A stretch of 64,000 nt of DNA, taken from positions 14,613,374 to 14,677,373 of the forward strand of contig CM026402.1 of the NCBI GenBank assembly GCA_014843695.1, given 5' to 3'. The position numbers and the translations under genes are program-made. Origin of the DNA: Archivesica marissinica. Lineage: Eukaryota > Mollusca > Bivalvia > Venerida > Vesicomyidae. The notes under the pieces are model-generated. The model saw only the letters and a program-made list of their open reading frames with translations, was not told the origin of the DNA and ran no database searches. Of the stretch, positions 34,601-45,409 are shown in pieces; position 1 is the first letter of the stretch, and each line of letters opens with the position of its first letter.

Positions 34601-36604
34601 AGTCTCAGTTAGTATGTAGACCCGTGACGGTAGGTACGTAGATCAGTCTCAGTTAGTATGTAGACCCGTGACGGTAGGTACGTAGATCAGTCTCAGTTAG
34701 TATGTAGACCCGTGACGGTAGGTACGTAGATCAGTCTCAGTTAGTATGTAGACCCGTGACGGTAGGTACGTAGATCAGTCTCAGTTAGTATGTAGACCCG
34801 TGACGGTAGGTACGTAGATCAGTCTCAGTTAGTATGTAGACCCGTGATGGTAGGTACGTAGATCAGTCTCAGTTAGTATGTAGACCTGTGACGGTATGTA
34901 CGTAGATCAGTCTCAGTTAGTATGTAGACCCGTGACGGTAGGTACGTAGATCAGTCTCAGTTAGTATGTAGACCTGTGACAGTAGGTACGTAGATCAGTC
35001 TCAGTTAGTGTGTAGACCTGTGACAGTACGTACGTAGATCAGTCTCAGTTAGTATGTAGACCCGTGACGGTAGGTACGTAGATCAGTCTCAGTTAGTATG
35101 TAGACCCGTGACGGTAGGTACGTAGATCAGTCTCAGTTAGTATGTAGACCCGTGACAGTAGGTATTTAGATCGGTCTCAGTTAGTATGTAGGCCCGTGAC
35201 AGTAGGTACGTAGATCAGTCTCAGTTAGTATGTAGACCCGTGACGGTAGGTACGTAGATCAGTCTCAGTTAGTGTGTAGACCTGTGACGGTAGGTACGTA
35301 GATCAGTCTCAGTTAGTATGTAGACCCGTGACGGTAGGTACGTAGATCAGTCTCAGTGTGTAGACCTGTGAGGGTAGGTACGTAGATCAGTCTCAGTTAG
35401 TATGTAGACCCATGACAGTAGGTACGTAGATCAGTCTCAGTTAGTATGTAGACCCGTGACGGTAGGTACGTAGATCAGTCTCAGTTAGTATGTAGACCCG
35501 TGACGGTAGGTACGTAGATCAGTCTCAGTTAGTATGTAGACCCGTGACAGTAGGTACGTAGATCAGTCTCAGTTAGTATGTAGACCCGTGACAGTAGGTA
35601 CGTAGATCAGTCTCAGTTAGTATGTAGACCTGTGACGGTAGGTACGTAGATCAGTCTCAGTTAGTATGTAGACCCGTGACGGTAGGTACGTAGATCAGTC
35701 TCAGTTAGTATGTAGACCCGTGACGGTAGGTACGTAGATCAGTCTCAGTTAGTATGTAGACCCGTGACGGTAGGTACGTAGATCAGTCTCAGTTAGTATG
35801 TAGACCCGTGACGGTAGGTACGTAGATCAGTCTCAGTTAGTATGTAGACCCGTGACGGTAGGTACGTAGATCAGTCTCAGTTAGTATGTAGACCCGTGAC
35901 AGTAGGTACGTAGATCAGTCTCAGTTAGTATGTAGACTCGTGGCGGTAGGTACGTAGATCAGTCTCAGTTAGTATGTAGACCCGTGACGGTAGGTACGTA
36001 GATCAGTCTCAGTTAGTATGTAGACTCGTGGCGGTAGGTACGTAGATCAGTCTCAGTTAGTATGTAGACCCGTGGCGGTAGGTACGTAGATCAGTCTCAG
36101 TTAGTATGTAGACCCGTGACGGTAGGTACGTAGATCAGTCTCAGTTAGTATGTAGACCCGTGACGGTAGGTACGTAGATCAGTCTCAGTTAGTATGTAGA
36201 CCCGTGACGGTAGGTACGTAGATCAGTCTCAGTTAGTATGTAGACCCGTGACGGTAGGTATGTAGATCAGTCTCAGTTAGTATGTAGACCCGTGATGGTA
36301 GGTACGTAGATCAGTCTCAGTTAGTATGTAGACCTGTGACGGTATGTACGTAGATCAGTCTCAGTTAGTATGTAGACCCATGACGGTAGGTACGTAGATC
36401 AGTCTCAGTTAGTATGTAGACCTGTGACAGTAGGTACGTAGATCAGTCTCAGTTAGTATGTAGACCCGTGACGGTAGGTACGTAGATCAGTCTCAGTTAG
36501 TATGTAGACCCGTGACGGTAGGTAGGTAGATCAGTCTCAGTTAGTATGTAGACCCGTGACGGTAGGTACGTAGATCAATCTCAGTTAGTATGTAGACCCG
36601 TGAC
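25624..36604. repeat. 44-bp satellite array, about 250 copies (11 kb)
   Basis: The unit includes GATCAGTCTCAGTTAGTATG then TAGACCCGTGACGGTAGGTACGTA; the period is exactly 44 bp over long runs. Variants (GACAG for GACGG, CTGTG for CCGTG, TGTGTAG for TATGTAG, and 40-bp units lacking TTAG) recur in blocks. For example the rare GTATTTAGATCGGTCTC variant at 32931 recurs at 35169, exactly 51 units away after allowing for the short units, so multi-kilobase segments were duplicated. Nearly every unit contains the palindrome TACGTA and a splice-donor-like TAG|GTACGT on the plus strand. All frames contain stops. It follows exon 4 of the unknown gene. Confidence 0.98.
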
Positions 36605-38068
36605 TGTAGTTGGGTATATATACTGCAATAGTTGGGTATATACACTGCAATAGTTGGGTATATATACTGCAATAGTTGGGTATATACACTGCAATAGTTG
36701 GGTATATATACTGCAATAGTTGGGTATATACACTGCAATAGTTGGGTATATATACTGCAATAGTTGGGTATATATACTGCAATAGTTGGGTATATATACT
36801 GCAATAGTTGGGTATATATACTGCAATAGTTGGGTATATATCTGCAATAGTGTGGTTTTACTGCATAGTGGGTATATATACTGCAATAGTTGGATACACT
36901 GCAATAGTTGGGTATATTACTGCAATAGTTGGATACACTGCAATAGTTGGGTATATATACTGCAATAGTTGGGTATATATACTGCAATAGTTGGATACAC
37001 TGCAATAGTTGGGTATATATACTGCAATAGTGGGTATATATACTGCAATAGTTGGGTATATATACTGCAATAGTTGGGTATATACTGCAATAGTTGGGTA
37101 TATACACGTGTGGGTTTTGCAATAGTGGGTATATATACTGCAATAGTTGGGTATACACTGCAATAGTTGGGTATATATACTGCAATAGATGGGTATATAT
37201 ACTGCAATAGTTGGGTATATATACTGCAATAGTTGGGTATATACACTGCAATAGTTGAGTATATACACTGCAATAGTTGGGTATATATACTGCAATAGTT
37301 GGGTACACTGCAATAGTTGGGTATATACACTGCAATAGTTGGGTATATATACTGCAATAGTTGGGTATATATACTGCAATAGTTGGGTATATATACTGCA
37401 ATAGTTGGATACACTGCAATAGTTGGGTATATATACTGCAATAGTTGCGTATATATACTGCAATAGTTGGGTATATATATACTGCAATAGTTGGGTATAT
37501 ATACTGCAATAGTTGGGTATATATACTGCAATAGTTGGGTATATATACTGCAATAGTTGGGTATATATACTGCAATAGTTGGGTATTATATATATATATA
37601 TACTGCAATAGTTGGATACACTGCAATGTTGGGTATATATACTGCAATAGTTGGGTATATATACTGCAATAGTTGGGTATATATATATATACTGCAATAG
37701 TTGGATACACTGCAATAGTTGGGTATATATACTGCAATAGTTGGGTATATATACTGCAATAGTTGGGTATATATATGCTGCAATAGTTGGGTATATTCTG
37801 CAATAGTTGGGTATATATACTGTAATAGTTGGGTATATATACTGCAATAGTTGGGTATATATACTGCAATAGTTGGGTATATATACTGCAATAGTTGGGT
37901 ATATATACTGCAATAGTTGGGTATATACACTGCAATAGTTGGGTATATATACTGCAATAGTTGGGTATATATACTGCAATAGTTGGGTATATATACTGTA
38001 ATAGTTGGATATACTGCAATAGTTGGGTATATATACTGCAATAGTTGGGTATATATACTGCTATAGTT
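36605..38068. repeat. 22-bp minisatellite, about 65 copies, runs into the gap
   Basis: The unit is GTTGGGTATATATACTGCAA plus TA, with frequent small indels (units lacking TATATA, or with extra TA pairs). It starts directly at the end of the 44-bp satellite (junction near 36603) and is cut by the assembly gap, so its true length is unknown. Minus-strand open frames here are artefacts. Confidence 0.97.
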
Positions 38069-39068
38069 NNNNNNNNNNNNNNNNNNNNNNNNNNNNNNNN
38101 NNNNNNNNNNNNNNNNNNNNNNNNNNNNNNNNNNNNNNNNNNNNNNNNNNNNNNNNNNNNNNNNNNNNNNNNNNNNNNNNNNNNNNNNNNNNNNNNNNNN
38201 NNNNNNNNNNNNNNNNNNNNNNNNNNNNNNNNNNNNNNNNNNNNNNNNNNNNNNNNNNNNNNNNNNNNNNNNNNNNNNNNNNNNNNNNNNNNNNNNNNNN
38301 NNNNNNNNNNNNNNNNNNNNNNNNNNNNNNNNNNNNNNNNNNNNNNNNNNNNNNNNNNNNNNNNNNNNNNNNNNNNNNNNNNNNNNNNNNNNNNNNNNNN
38401 NNNNNNNNNNNNNNNNNNNNNNNNNNNNNNNNNNNNNNNNNNNNNNNNNNNNNNNNNNNNNNNNNNNNNNNNNNNNNNNNNNNNNNNNNNNNNNNNNNNN
38501 NNNNNNNNNNNNNNNNNNNNNNNNNNNNNNNNNNNNNNNNNNNNNNNNNNNNNNNNNNNNNNNNNNNNNNNNNNNNNNNNNNNNNNNNNNNNNNNNNNNN
38601 NNNNNNNNNNNNNNNNNNNNNNNNNNNNNNNNNNNNNNNNNNNNNNNNNNNNNNNNNNNNNNNNNNNNNNNNNNNNNNNNNNNNNNNNNNNNNNNNNNNN
38701 NNNNNNNNNNNNNNNNNNNNNNNNNNNNNNNNNNNNNNNNNNNNNNNNNNNNNNNNNNNNNNNNNNNNNNNNNNNNNNNNNNNNNNNNNNNNNNNNNNNN
38801 NNNNNNNNNNNNNNNNNNNNNNNNNNNNNNNNNNNNNNNNNNNNNNNNNNNNNNNNNNNNNNNNNNNNNNNNNNNNNNNNNNNNNNNNNNNNNNNNNNNN
38901 NNNNNNNNNNNNNNNNNNNNNNNNNNNNNNNNNNNNNNNNNNNNNNNNNNNNNNNNNNNNNNNNNNNNNNNNNNNNNNNNNNNNNNNNNNNNNNNNNNNN
39001 NNNNNNNNNNNNNNNNNNNNNNNNNNNNNNNNNNNNNNNNNNNNNNNNNNNNNNNNNNNNNNNNNNNN
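38069..39068. other. Assembly gap (1000 N)
   Basis: Exactly 1000 N, a round placeholder size, between two different tandem arrays. The true sequence and length are unknown; collapse of the arrays is likely. Confidence 0.99.
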
Positions 39069-39690
39069 CTATTTCATCATATATACGTTCATTACTACAA
39101 GATCCACATACTATTTCACCATATATACATTCATTACTACAAGACCTACACACCATATCACCATATATACGTACATTCCTACAAGATATATCCACTATCT
39201 CACCATATTTACGTTCATTAATACAAGATCTACACGCTATATCACCATATCTACGTACATTCCTACAAGATATATCCACTATCTCACCATATATACATAC
39301 ATTGCTACTAAATTTACGCACTATCTCACCTTATATACATACATTGCTACTAAATTTACGCACTATCTCACCATATCTACATTCATTACTACAAGATCTA
39401 CGCACTATATCACCATATCTACGTACATTCCTACAAGATATATCCACTATCTCACCATATTTACGTATATTACTACAATAACTACGCGCTGTCTCACCAT
39501 ATCTGCGTACATTTCTACAAGATAAACGCACTATCTCATCATATCTACATTCATTATTGCAAGATATACGCGCTATCTCATCATATCTACGTACATTACT
39601 ACAAGATATAAGCACTATCTCACCAAATCTACTTACATTACTACAAGATATACGCGCTGTCTCACCATATCTAAATACATTACTCTTCTA
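39069..39690. repeat. 42-bp minisatellite, about 15 copies
   Basis: The unit contains CTATCTCACCATATCTACGT and ACATTACTACAAGAT. It emerges directly from the gap. As 42 is a multiple of three and the unit lacks stops in several frames, both strands are open; on the minus strand the frame gives a 14-residue repeat with NECRYGEIV. Two alternating sub-variants (ATATATCCACTATC and CTACGCACTATA) occur. Coding is not supported by splice or start context. Confidence 0.9.
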
Positions 39691-39850
39691 ATCGGTCGCT
39701 ATTTATAGAAGCGTACGTAATAGTTATTTATGGATCGGTTCGTAGTCTATATTTATAGAATGGTACGAGATCGCTATTTATAAAGCGGTTCGTAGTCGTT
39801 ATTTATAGAAACGTACGCGCTGGCTATTTATAGAGCGGTTCGTTTCCATT
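39691..39850. repeat. Degenerate ~40-bp repeat
   Basis: The motif CTATTTATAGAAGCGTACG recurs four to five times with substitutions (TATTTATAGAATGGTACGAG, TATTTATAGAAACGTACGCG), alternating with GGTTCGTAGTC. An old diverged tandem repeat following the 42-bp array. Confidence 0.6.
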
Positions 39851-39964
39851 GGTCGCTGTAATAGGGTATGTAGTGTAGTGTAGTCGCTTCGTTTTCTTAT
39901 ACACCACTTTCACTCTGTTACTGTACAGATCGGTATATCGATGTCGTAAAAGAACGTCGTTTTT

Positions 39965-40117
39965 TTATACAAATTTATTTTAGCTCGATCGCGAAACGAG
40001 TTATTCCGACTTATCGTTCCTGACGGAGAGAGAATTCAAATGGCGACGCTCGTAACAGCTCCAACGGGGCTCGAACTCCGGACCTGAAGCTGCGCTATCG
40101 CGACTTCCTGTCGTACG
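39965..40117 (-). mobile_element. SINE family A, CpG-rich variant
   Basis: The reverse complement of family A is present from the 3' end (CGATCGCGAAACGAG) through CGTTCCTGACGGAGAG to the tRNA-like head (GGGGCTCGAACTCCGGACC, 40058-40090). It carries a deletion in the middle of the body. CpG sites are better kept than in the other copies. Confidence 0.75.
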
Positions 40118-40600
40118 GAGGTGGCGACCCATGATTGCGAGCTGGATTTGGTCACCATCGGGTAACCGGATATCCGTGACATCCATTCGTTGTCCCGCGA
40201 CAACCATTCGCTACACGACCTCGGTACACGGTCTCACATAGCGCGTACCGTAAATGAGGGCCGATGCAGCGATAACTCTACCCCAGGGCCAGCCCGGATC
40301 TGAATCCGTGTGTGGGCGGAGAATGGAGGTACCCCCCGGTACGGACCAGTTGGAAGCGGCTCTATTCGGATGTTATTGACTCGAGAACGGATCCGACTGG
40401 AAGCGTGAGGGTGTCATCCGGGTACGTGGCGGGGCCACCGATTATTCTGACTAGTGTCTTCGAAGAAATGCGACGACGCTCCGGATATATAATAGAGGAC
40501 ATATGTCGCATTATTCGCTAATTATAAGATTATCCGATAAGCCGAGGTCATCCAAAATGGACGCCGCGTAGAGGCTCGTTACTAGATCGGCCTTCGTACA
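40118..40600. other. GC/CpG-rich stretch, function unknown
   Basis: Noticeably richer in G, C and CpG than the window average. A 69-codon open frame (40312-40521, plus) has no recognised domain. Its composition resembles a CpG island or a young CpG-rich repeat; I cannot decide which. Confidence 0.35.
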
Positions 40601-40815
40601 CGGTAGTTGCGCGATACGTCATCAATAAACGAGCACGCGCGTGACCTACTTATATTAACTTATATGCAAAGAGCCGGGTTTACTAAAAAACAAAGAGCTC
40701 GGTAGTTGCGCGATACGTCATCAATAGGCTATGTAGTGACGCGCACGCGCGTGACCTACTTTATATTCCCTTATATGCAAATGAGTTACTATAAATCGTA
40801 TTCAAAATGGCGCCC
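40601..40815 (+). promoter_or_regulatory. Tandemly duplicated promoter-like module
   Basis: A module is repeated with a 99-bp offset (40601 and 40700). It has CGGTAGTTGCGCGATACGTC (CRE half-site TACGTCA), ACGCGCGTGACCTACTT and TTATATGCAAA; the second copy has a perfect octamer ATGCAAAT. It is followed at 40804 by AAAATGGCGCCCG, close to the YY1-type initiator motif. The surrounding DNA is CpG-rich. A promoter for an unseen gene is plausible; a fragment of a repeat is the alternative. Confidence 0.4.
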
Positions 40816-41108
40816 GTTTGTTTACATACAAAGAGACGCATGTACCTAACGTAGGTGCCTTGATTGTATACAATTTTGTATGAGGGTTCCCAACTAATGA
40901 TATGCAGCTGACATTCACACTCGAAGTTACGGGCATTTGCAGTGTTCGTCGTGAGAAAAGACGTGTCTTACAGTTTATGCTGTTCCAAGGATGATCTATT
41001 ATTCACCTCTTCCGGGACACGGTATGTTGCAAATCTGGACTAAAAACATTTTAAATGCAAAGTGTGCTATATTTTCGTTGTGTCATTGAAAAGAATAATT
41101 AATATAAA

Positions 41109-41333
41109 TAATGAATCGTGGGTTAATAGTTTCCATCGTGGTATGAACTACATTGGCCGTGTTTAAAGTTAGCGTGGATGCCTTCGACCTCTACAGATTT
41201 TAACCACAGCCAATAAGCAATAAGTTGGCCATGTTTAAAGTTAGCGTGGATGCTTTTCGGCCTCCACACACTTTAACCACGACACCCAATATAGTTCATA
41301 CCCAGATGGAAACTATTAACCCGCGATTCATTC
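41109..41333. mobile_element. MITE with long terminal inverted repeats
   Basis: The left end GAATCGTGGGTTAATAGTTT CCATC is mirrored by the complement at the right (GATGGAAACTATTAACCCGC). The match extends inward with GTATGAACTA. The interior holds a direct repeat of GTTTAAAGTTAGCGTGGATG (41161 and 41230 regions). No target duplication could be fixed; superfamily unknown. Confidence 0.6.
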
Positions 41334-41365
41334 CTTAAATAAGCATCGTTTATATCTTGTTTCAG

Positions 41366-41536
41366 CAAGCACCTATGACTGATAAAGCACCCAAGAAGCG
41401 TTTAGGATGTTCTCGTGGCACTACGCCGTTACAGATTATCTCTACATCACTTACAGTGAACACAATAAACCTAGTAAAACACAACCGGGAGAGGCAGACG
41501 TCCGACTCTAACTTAAGTCGCCTCCGTAACAACTGA
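41366..41536 (+). CDS. Possible terminal exon, uncertain
   Basis: After an acceptor-like TATATCTTGTTTCAG the plus strand stays open for 56 codons to TGA at 41534. It starts QAPMTDKAPKKRLGCSRG and ends NLSRLRNN. The basic, Ser/Thr-rich composition would suit a cytoplasmic or disordered C-terminus. It cannot join exon 4 of the unknown gene directly (wrong phase). The opposite strand is also open here, so this may be chance. Confidence 0.22.
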   Translation, partial: QAPMTDKAPKKRLGCSRGTTPLQIISTSLTVNTINLVKHNRERQTSDSNLSRLRNN

Positions 41537-41570
41537 GTAGCAGTCGTGATTCCAGGTTGGGTCACTTTGA

Positions 41571-41878
41571 CAACACATGATTCCCGGTTACACATGTGAC
41601 AAGCAGCTAGACAACATGTGATTCCCAGTTACACATGTGACAAGCAGCTAGACAACATGTGACAAGCAGCTAGACAACATGTGATTCCCAGTTACACATG
41701 TGACAAGCAGCTAGACAACATGTGATCCCCGGTTACACATGTGACAAGCAGCTAGACAACATGTGATTCCCGGTTACACATGTGACAAGCAGCTAGACAA
41801 CATGTGACTCCCGGTTACACATGTGACAAGCAGCTAGACAACATGTGATTCCCAGTTACACATGTGACAAGCAGCTAT
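41571..41878. repeat. 41-bp minisatellite, about 7-8 copies
   Basis: The unit starts CAACATGTGATTCCCGGTTA and continues CACATGTGACAAGCAGCTAGA. One copy (about 41655-41676) is shortened to 22 bp. CACATGTG is a perfect 8-bp palindrome in every unit. Confidence 0.93.
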
Positions 41879-41942
41879 CACAACCAGCTCAACTAGAACA
41901 TAGCATGCGGTAGGCGAAATAGATAACAATTAGGATGATTTG

Positions 41943-42236
41943 CAGGGTTCATTCTAGGTCAGTATTTTGGGAAAAGTGAGAAAGCGTGTGATCGCAACCC
42001 TAAATGGCGTTATTTAATAAATGTTAACAAAATATGGTTAAAATGCACAGTATGACCATTAAATACAACATTTGAATAAGAGTGCTTTATAATGGGTCAG
42101 TGTATCTTAATGGCGAAAGTTTTGTATGAAAATTGTAAAAAAAAAATTAATTAAAAAAACATTTTTTTGGGGGGAGAAGTGGTCATGGTCCCTAGGACGA
42201 CTATTTCGCTCACATCGCCCTCTAAAATGATCCATG
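41943..42236. mobile_element. hAT-like MITE (CAGGGTTCATTCTA ends), copy 1
   Basis: The ends are CAGGGTTCATTCTAG and the damaged complement AAAATGATCCATG. It is flanked by TGATTTG on both sides (41936-41942 and 42237-42243), 7 of an expected 8-bp hAT-type duplication. A copy in opposite orientation is at 49719-49981, with shared interior (AAAGCG(T/C)G(T/C)GATCGC, AATACAACATTTGAAT). A further fragment with the ATCGCCCTCTAG end lies near 49450-49512. Confidence 0.7.
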
Positions 42237-42655
42237 TGATTTGAATGAAATGTCACAAGCCCTACTTTCTAGGAAAAATATTACACAGTAAATTTTGTTA
42301 TCTGCTCATTTTGCATACGGCATGCTAATGGTTAAAGATGCGGTTTTCATTAGATCTACAGTATATAGCAAGCACCACCACAGTCTCCCCATCACTATTG
42401 TCCTATATTAGAAATAGCCCACTGTCGCGCTTGTGAAACATAATATGTAGTGTCAACATAATTATGGTGCATTAATTGTAGCAGTTTTAGAAATTGTAGA
42501 ACTATTTTCATTAATATACGTTATTGTCCTGATTGGAGCGTTTTGATATGGGAGCGGCGAATTGGGGGCAAATACCCTGTTACGTTTAAATGAACATCAA
42601 ACGCGAAATCTATCAAATAGTAGTCTGTAGGATATTTATTTAGAGTTATGCATGA

Positions 42656-42822
42656 ACGTGTGGTCTGGGTTTATCGTGTGTGGTCTGGGTTTATCATTTG
42701 TGGTCTGGGTTTATCGTGTGTGGTCTGGAACTCTGGGTTTATCGTGTGTGGTCTGGGTTTATCGTGTGTGGTCTGGGTTTATCTTGTGTGGTCTCGGTTT
42801 ATCTCATATGGTCTCGGTTTAA
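42656..42822. repeat. 18-bp minisatellite, about 9 copies
   Basis: The unit is GTGTGGTCTGGGTTTATC. One spacer (GGAACTCTGG) interrupts near 42725, and the last units diverge (CTCGGTTTATCTCATATG). Confidence 0.9.
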
Positions 42823-44084
42823 CTGACTGTTCTGTTACCTGTGTTCTAGAAAACCTTTGTACTTTTATGATGAAACCTTTACAACTGTTTATCATCACCA
42901 AGAGGGTTGCCATTAAACCCTTACATAAAGGTTCCGGGGCAAATTATTGGGGTATAGTGCACATAACGATGTCACGGTCCCAGAAACATCATTCTGCTGG
43001 GGGAGGGGGGGTTCATGCCCACCCGGTTTATGGCACAGATTCATGATTGCCCAGTTAACGCCTCATCCAAAATACAACCCAACGAACCACGTGATTGCTG
43101 ATATGTTTCGTCCAGTTCACTAAAGGTTTGCAATATATAAAAAAAATTCCATTTGAAGAAAACGCATAAAGAAACTTTAATTCTTTGCAAGCTAGCTGTG
43201 AAAACAACTAAACCCCAGAAATAGTTATTACAAATACCCCGTTACGTTTAAATTTTATTTATTATTTAACTTTCTTAAGAAGACCTAAAATCAATCTGAA
43301 ACAATAAACAATTGGCATTTACGACTGAGAGTGTTTGTATTAACATGTGAATATATGTATATATGTACACAATCATAACATTTACACAACAATAATTTAC
43401 AACAAGCAGAAAACATGTCCATATTGTATGAAAATAAATTGTTCATGTACATACATACCTTAACAGTCAGATTTAAAGTTGTGTAAATTGTATATGTTAC
43501 GCTTTACAACCACTACAACTCCGAGCTTATCCTGGGAACATTTTATCGACATATTTTGCCTGGTAAGTCAAATAAATATATTTTAACACCGAGACCATTA
43601 ATTGGGCCGTATTGAGTGGAGAGCAGTGGTGAAGGCCCTATACCCCAACCGGGGTGAAGAGGATTGATGATGATGATGATTGAGTTTCTGATAGTATCTT
43701 GGAGAAGAAATAGTCGTTCTTCAAATCTACACCCTGAAAAATTAGGGTGTAAGTAGATGGCGCTACAATCAAGTTTCCCCAGGCTGTCATTTTGTCAGAA
43801 GCTTAAAAAGTGACGAATCGACAGACTGGAACCGAGGCTACTCTGAGCTTATAATGCAACAGTTCAATGTGAATCCTGCAATCAACTATATGCTACGCCA
43901 CAGGTAAGATTTAGTAACAGTCCCAGACAAGTACTGGATGCGTACAGCATACTCGCATTGTATATCATAAGAATGGAGTAAAATGTTGGCTGAAGTAGAT
44001 ATTTAAAACGCAGCGCAAGTTGGAACTTGTTCAAAGGTAAATGACATGATGCGCATTGCACAATAAAATGTTGTTTACGTAATT
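42823..44084. other. Non-coding stretch with a possible LINE 3' tail
   Basis: No gene recognised. Near 43640-43682 the sequence CCCCAACCGGGGTGAAGAGG followed by TGATGATGATGATGATT looks like the 3' end of a non-LTR element with a short TGA-type tail. That call is tentative. Confidence 0.3.
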
Positions 44085-44151
44085 AAGTGTCAATCTAAAG
44101 GTAAAATTTATAAATTATGGAAGTGGAAGTAAATAAATAATAAAATAAATT

Positions 44152-44376
44152 GTGGAAGTCGTGATAGCGCAGTGGATGCGCGTTCGCTTCAGGTCCGGAG
44201 TTCGAGCCCCGCTGGAGCCGTTACGATTGTGCCCTTAGGCAAGGCATTTAAATTCCACGTTGCCTCTTCTCTCTCCCTCGTGGCGATGGATTCCATCAGG
44301 AATGAGGTCTCGAGAGTGATTAATATAAGTTGAAATAACTTGTTTCGCAATCGAGCTAAAATAAATTTGTATAAAA
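44152..44376 (+). mobile_element. SINE family A, complete copy with target duplication
   Basis: A full-length element with a tRNA-like head (A-box region TAGCGCAGTGGATGCGCG; B-box GGAGTTCGAGCCCC), the body (TCTCCCTCGTGGCGATGGAT) and the 3' end TTTCGCAATCGAGCTAAA. It is flanked by a 9-bp duplication AAATAAATT (44143-44151 and 44377-44385). It sits at the edge of the 57-bp minisatellite. A partial repeat unit (44087-44135) lies on its other side, so it landed in or beside a founder unit and was not amplified with the array. Confidence 0.88.
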
Positions 44377-44385
44377 AAATAAATT

Positions 44386-45026
44386 ATTAACTACCCACGA
44401 TAGATTTACTACGTGTCAATCTAAAATTTATAAATTATTAACTCTCCATGATAGATTTACTACGTGTCAATCTAAAGGTAAAATTTATAAATTATTAACT
44501 ACCCATGATAGATTTACTACGTGTCAATCTAAAGGTAAAATTTATAAATTATTAACTACCCATGATAGATTTACTACGTGTCAATCTAAAGGTAAAATTT
44601 ATAAATTATTAACTACCCATGATAGATTTACTACGTGTCAATCTAAAGGTAAAATTTATAAATTATTAACTACCCATGATAGATTTGCTACGTGTCAATC
44701 TAAAGGTAAAATTTATAAATTATTAACTACCCATGATAGATTTGCTACGTGTCAATCTAAAGGTAAAATTTATAAATTATTAACTACCCATGATAGATTT
44801 GCTACGTGTCAATCTAAAGGTAAAATTTATAAATTATTAACTACCCATGATAGATTTGCTACGTGTCAATCTAAAGGTAAAATTTATAAATTATTAACTC
44901 TCCATGATAGATTTACTACGTGTCAATCTAAAGGTAAAATTTATAAATTATTAACTACCCATGATAGATTTACTACGTGTCAATCTAAAGGTAAAATTTA
45001 TAAATTATTAACTACCCATGATAGAT
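44386..45026. repeat. 57-bp minisatellite, about 11 copies
   Basis: The unit starts ACTACCCATGATAGATTTAC and includes TACGTGTCAATCTAAAGGTA. The period is exactly 57 bp. Variants (CTCTCC for CTACCC; TTTGCTAC for TTTACTAC) occur in consecutive runs, showing local homogenisation. The unit nearest the SINE lacks AAGGT. Confidence 0.95.
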
Positions 45027-45289
45027 GAAACTCCTCACGATATATTTATTATTACCAGCATGTAATCAATATATTGCTTCTTCCGATAGGTATTTATGGT
45101 GTCCGATGATGAGATAGGGTAGAAATGGGTGGGAGGGGTAAGTGTTTACTTCTCCTGTATCTATTAGATACGTGGACCACTGCCGACATGTATCTTACGC
45201 CGGTCGGCTGCCCTTACGACGACGCAAATAGATTTACTGACGTTAACTATTTACATACTTTGACAAATAGTGTACGGCAGGCATTTTAG

Positions 45290-45406
45290 ATGGTTATCCG
45301 GGACGATCTTTGTGATGCGAGTCACTATTGCACATTCCATATGCAACATCCTTTGTGGCATCAATATATTGGTTATGGTGTCTACAATTGGTGTAACGCC
45401 GATAAG
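45290..45406 (+). CDS. Possible internal exon, uncertain
   Basis: Acceptor GGCATTTTAG and donor GATAAG|GTATAA bound 117 nt open in two frames. In one (phase 1 to 2) it codes for WLSGTIFVMRVT and ILVMVSTIGV, a membrane-like hydrophobic stretch; that phase would fit exon 4 of the unknown gene. In the other (phase 0) it gives a Cys/His/aromatic-rich peptide. Without transcripts neither can be chosen. Confidence 0.25.
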
Positions 45407-45409
45407 GTA

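Noticed and set aside
25624..36604. CRISPR array
   Set aside because: The repeats are directly contiguous with no unique spacers, and the genome is eukaryotic; this is a satellite.
36541..39525. Open frames of 926, 500 and 478 codons
   Set aside because: They run through 1000 N and through 22-bp and 42-bp tandem repeats, so they are not evidence of coding.
42648..43046. A 132-codon plus-strand frame
   Set aside because: The first half is the 18-bp minisatellite (multiple of three); the remainder has no recognised domain.
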